Shown here piece by piece: positions 10,723 to 11,131 of a stretch of DNA of 11,131 nt. The notes beneath the pieces were generated by a model. That model did not search any database. It was not told the origin of the DNA and worked only from the letters and a program-made list of their open reading frames with translations. This stretch comes from an uncultured Granulosicoccaceae bacterium (GTDB lineage: Bacteria > Pseudomonadota > Gammaproteobacteria > CALCKW01), in the NCBI GenBank assembly GCA_937941555.1, contig CALDHJ010000160.1, positions 1 to 11,131 of the forward strand, in the 5' to 3' direction. Numbering within the stretch: the stretch's first letter is position 1; each line of letters begins with the position of its first letter. The position numbers and the translations under genes were made by a program.

Positions 10723-11131
10723 ATGCAACCGGTCATTCGCGCTATGACACCCGCAGACGCTGCCAACACGTCCGCAATGCTTGGGCAACACTTCCCGAGC
10801 AGCAGCGTGTTGCACCGTGCGCTCAATATCGAGGCGGCGCAGTGGCAGGGCGGCGACACCAACACCCTGCTGGCCGCGGCCGCATCGGGTTGCTCGGTGG
10901 TAGCGACACACCCCGACAACGCGACGCTCCTGGGCTGTGTCGTCGCGTGGGCGCTGGACGACGGACACGACAAGCCAAGCCCACACACCGACGCGACGGA
11001 TCCGATTTCGGCATTGCTGCAGGCCCTGCGCCAGGCTGCACCGTCGCCGTTACCCGGCAAAACCGTGCACATCGACATGGCGGTGGTCACACCATCAGCC
11101 AGAGGACGGGGTCTGTACCGACGCATGCGCG
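10723..11131 (+). CDS. GNAT-family acetyltransferase, N-terminal part (3' end outside window)
   Basis: An open frame of 136 codons runs off the window end with no stop. It begins MQPVIRAMTPADA, the usual first strand and helix opening of GCN5-related N-acetyltransferases. It reaches VHIDMAVVTPSARGRGLYRRM, which resembles motif A of the fold: the beta-4 strand followed by the acetyl-CoA pyrophosphate-binding R-G-x-G-type loop. The LLGCVVAW strand at about residues 71-78 fits beta-2/3. The insert between it and motif A (about residues 80-110, rich in Asp, His, Pro and Ser) is longer than in minimal GNATs. The ATG at 10723 is chosen for its fit to the fold; a GTG at 10675 is in frame but would add 16 residues not typical of the family. 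The substrate cannot be told from sequence. It diverges from the nuclease lipoprotein gene across only 58 bases. Confidence 0.7.
   Translation, partial: MQPVIRAMTPADAANTSAMLGQHFPSSSVLHRALNIEAAQWQGGDTNTLLAAAASGCSVVATHPDNATLLGCVVAWALDDGHDKPSPHTDATDPISALLQALRQAAPSPLPGKTVHIDMAVVTPSARGRGLYRRMR

Overview
This is a bacterial chromosomal window, about 50-60% GC at its left end and about 70% GC in the middle. It encodes a glycogen/alpha-glucan metabolism cluster followed by unrelated single genes. The exported Tat-type and lipoprotein-type signal sequences, an HD-GYP cyclic-di-GMP phosphodiesterase and an E. coli-like gene layout (GlgB of 732 aa, GlgX of 702 aa, MalQ of 727 aa with an N-terminal beta domain) suggest a Gram-negative proteobacterium. 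A gammaproteobacterium is most likely, but this is inference, because no rRNA or other taxonomic marker is present.

Left part (1-7669, all + strand): the C-terminal part of glycogen phosphorylase (glgP, start lies outside the window), then branching enzyme (glgB), debranching enzyme (glgX) and 4-alpha-glucanotransferase (malQ). glgB/glgX and glgX/malQ each overlap by four bases in the same arrangement (GTGA: GTG start inside the preceding TGA stop). Neither downstream gene has a visible Shine-Dalgarno sequence, which points to translational coupling. GlgP shortens outer chains to glucose-1-phosphate, GlgX removes the short branch stubs GlgP leaves, MalQ disproportionates the released maltooligosaccharides into chains GlgP can use again, and GlgB introduces branches during synthesis. 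No glgA or glgC is visible here; they may lie upstream. The 102-base glgP-glgB gap carries three successive inverted repeats, including a perfect 13-bp hairpin.

Middle (7670-8411): a 127-base gap, then a small Tat-exported intradiol ring-cleavage dioxygenase-like protein on + with a good ribosome binding site.

Right part (8477-10664, - strand): a polytopic membrane HAMP/HD-GYP protein, convergent with the dioxygenase-like gene, and upstream of it a staphylococcal-nuclease-fold lipoprotein. Diverging from the nuclease gene, the window ends inside a GNAT-type acetyltransferase gene on +.

I found no tRNA, rRNA, CRISPR array, insertion sequence or defence/mobile module. Most of the window is recognisable metabolism and signalling. 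The points most worth a second look are the structured glgP-glgB gap, the repeated GTGA coupling, the GC climb along the glycogen cluster, and the small exported dioxygenase-like protein.
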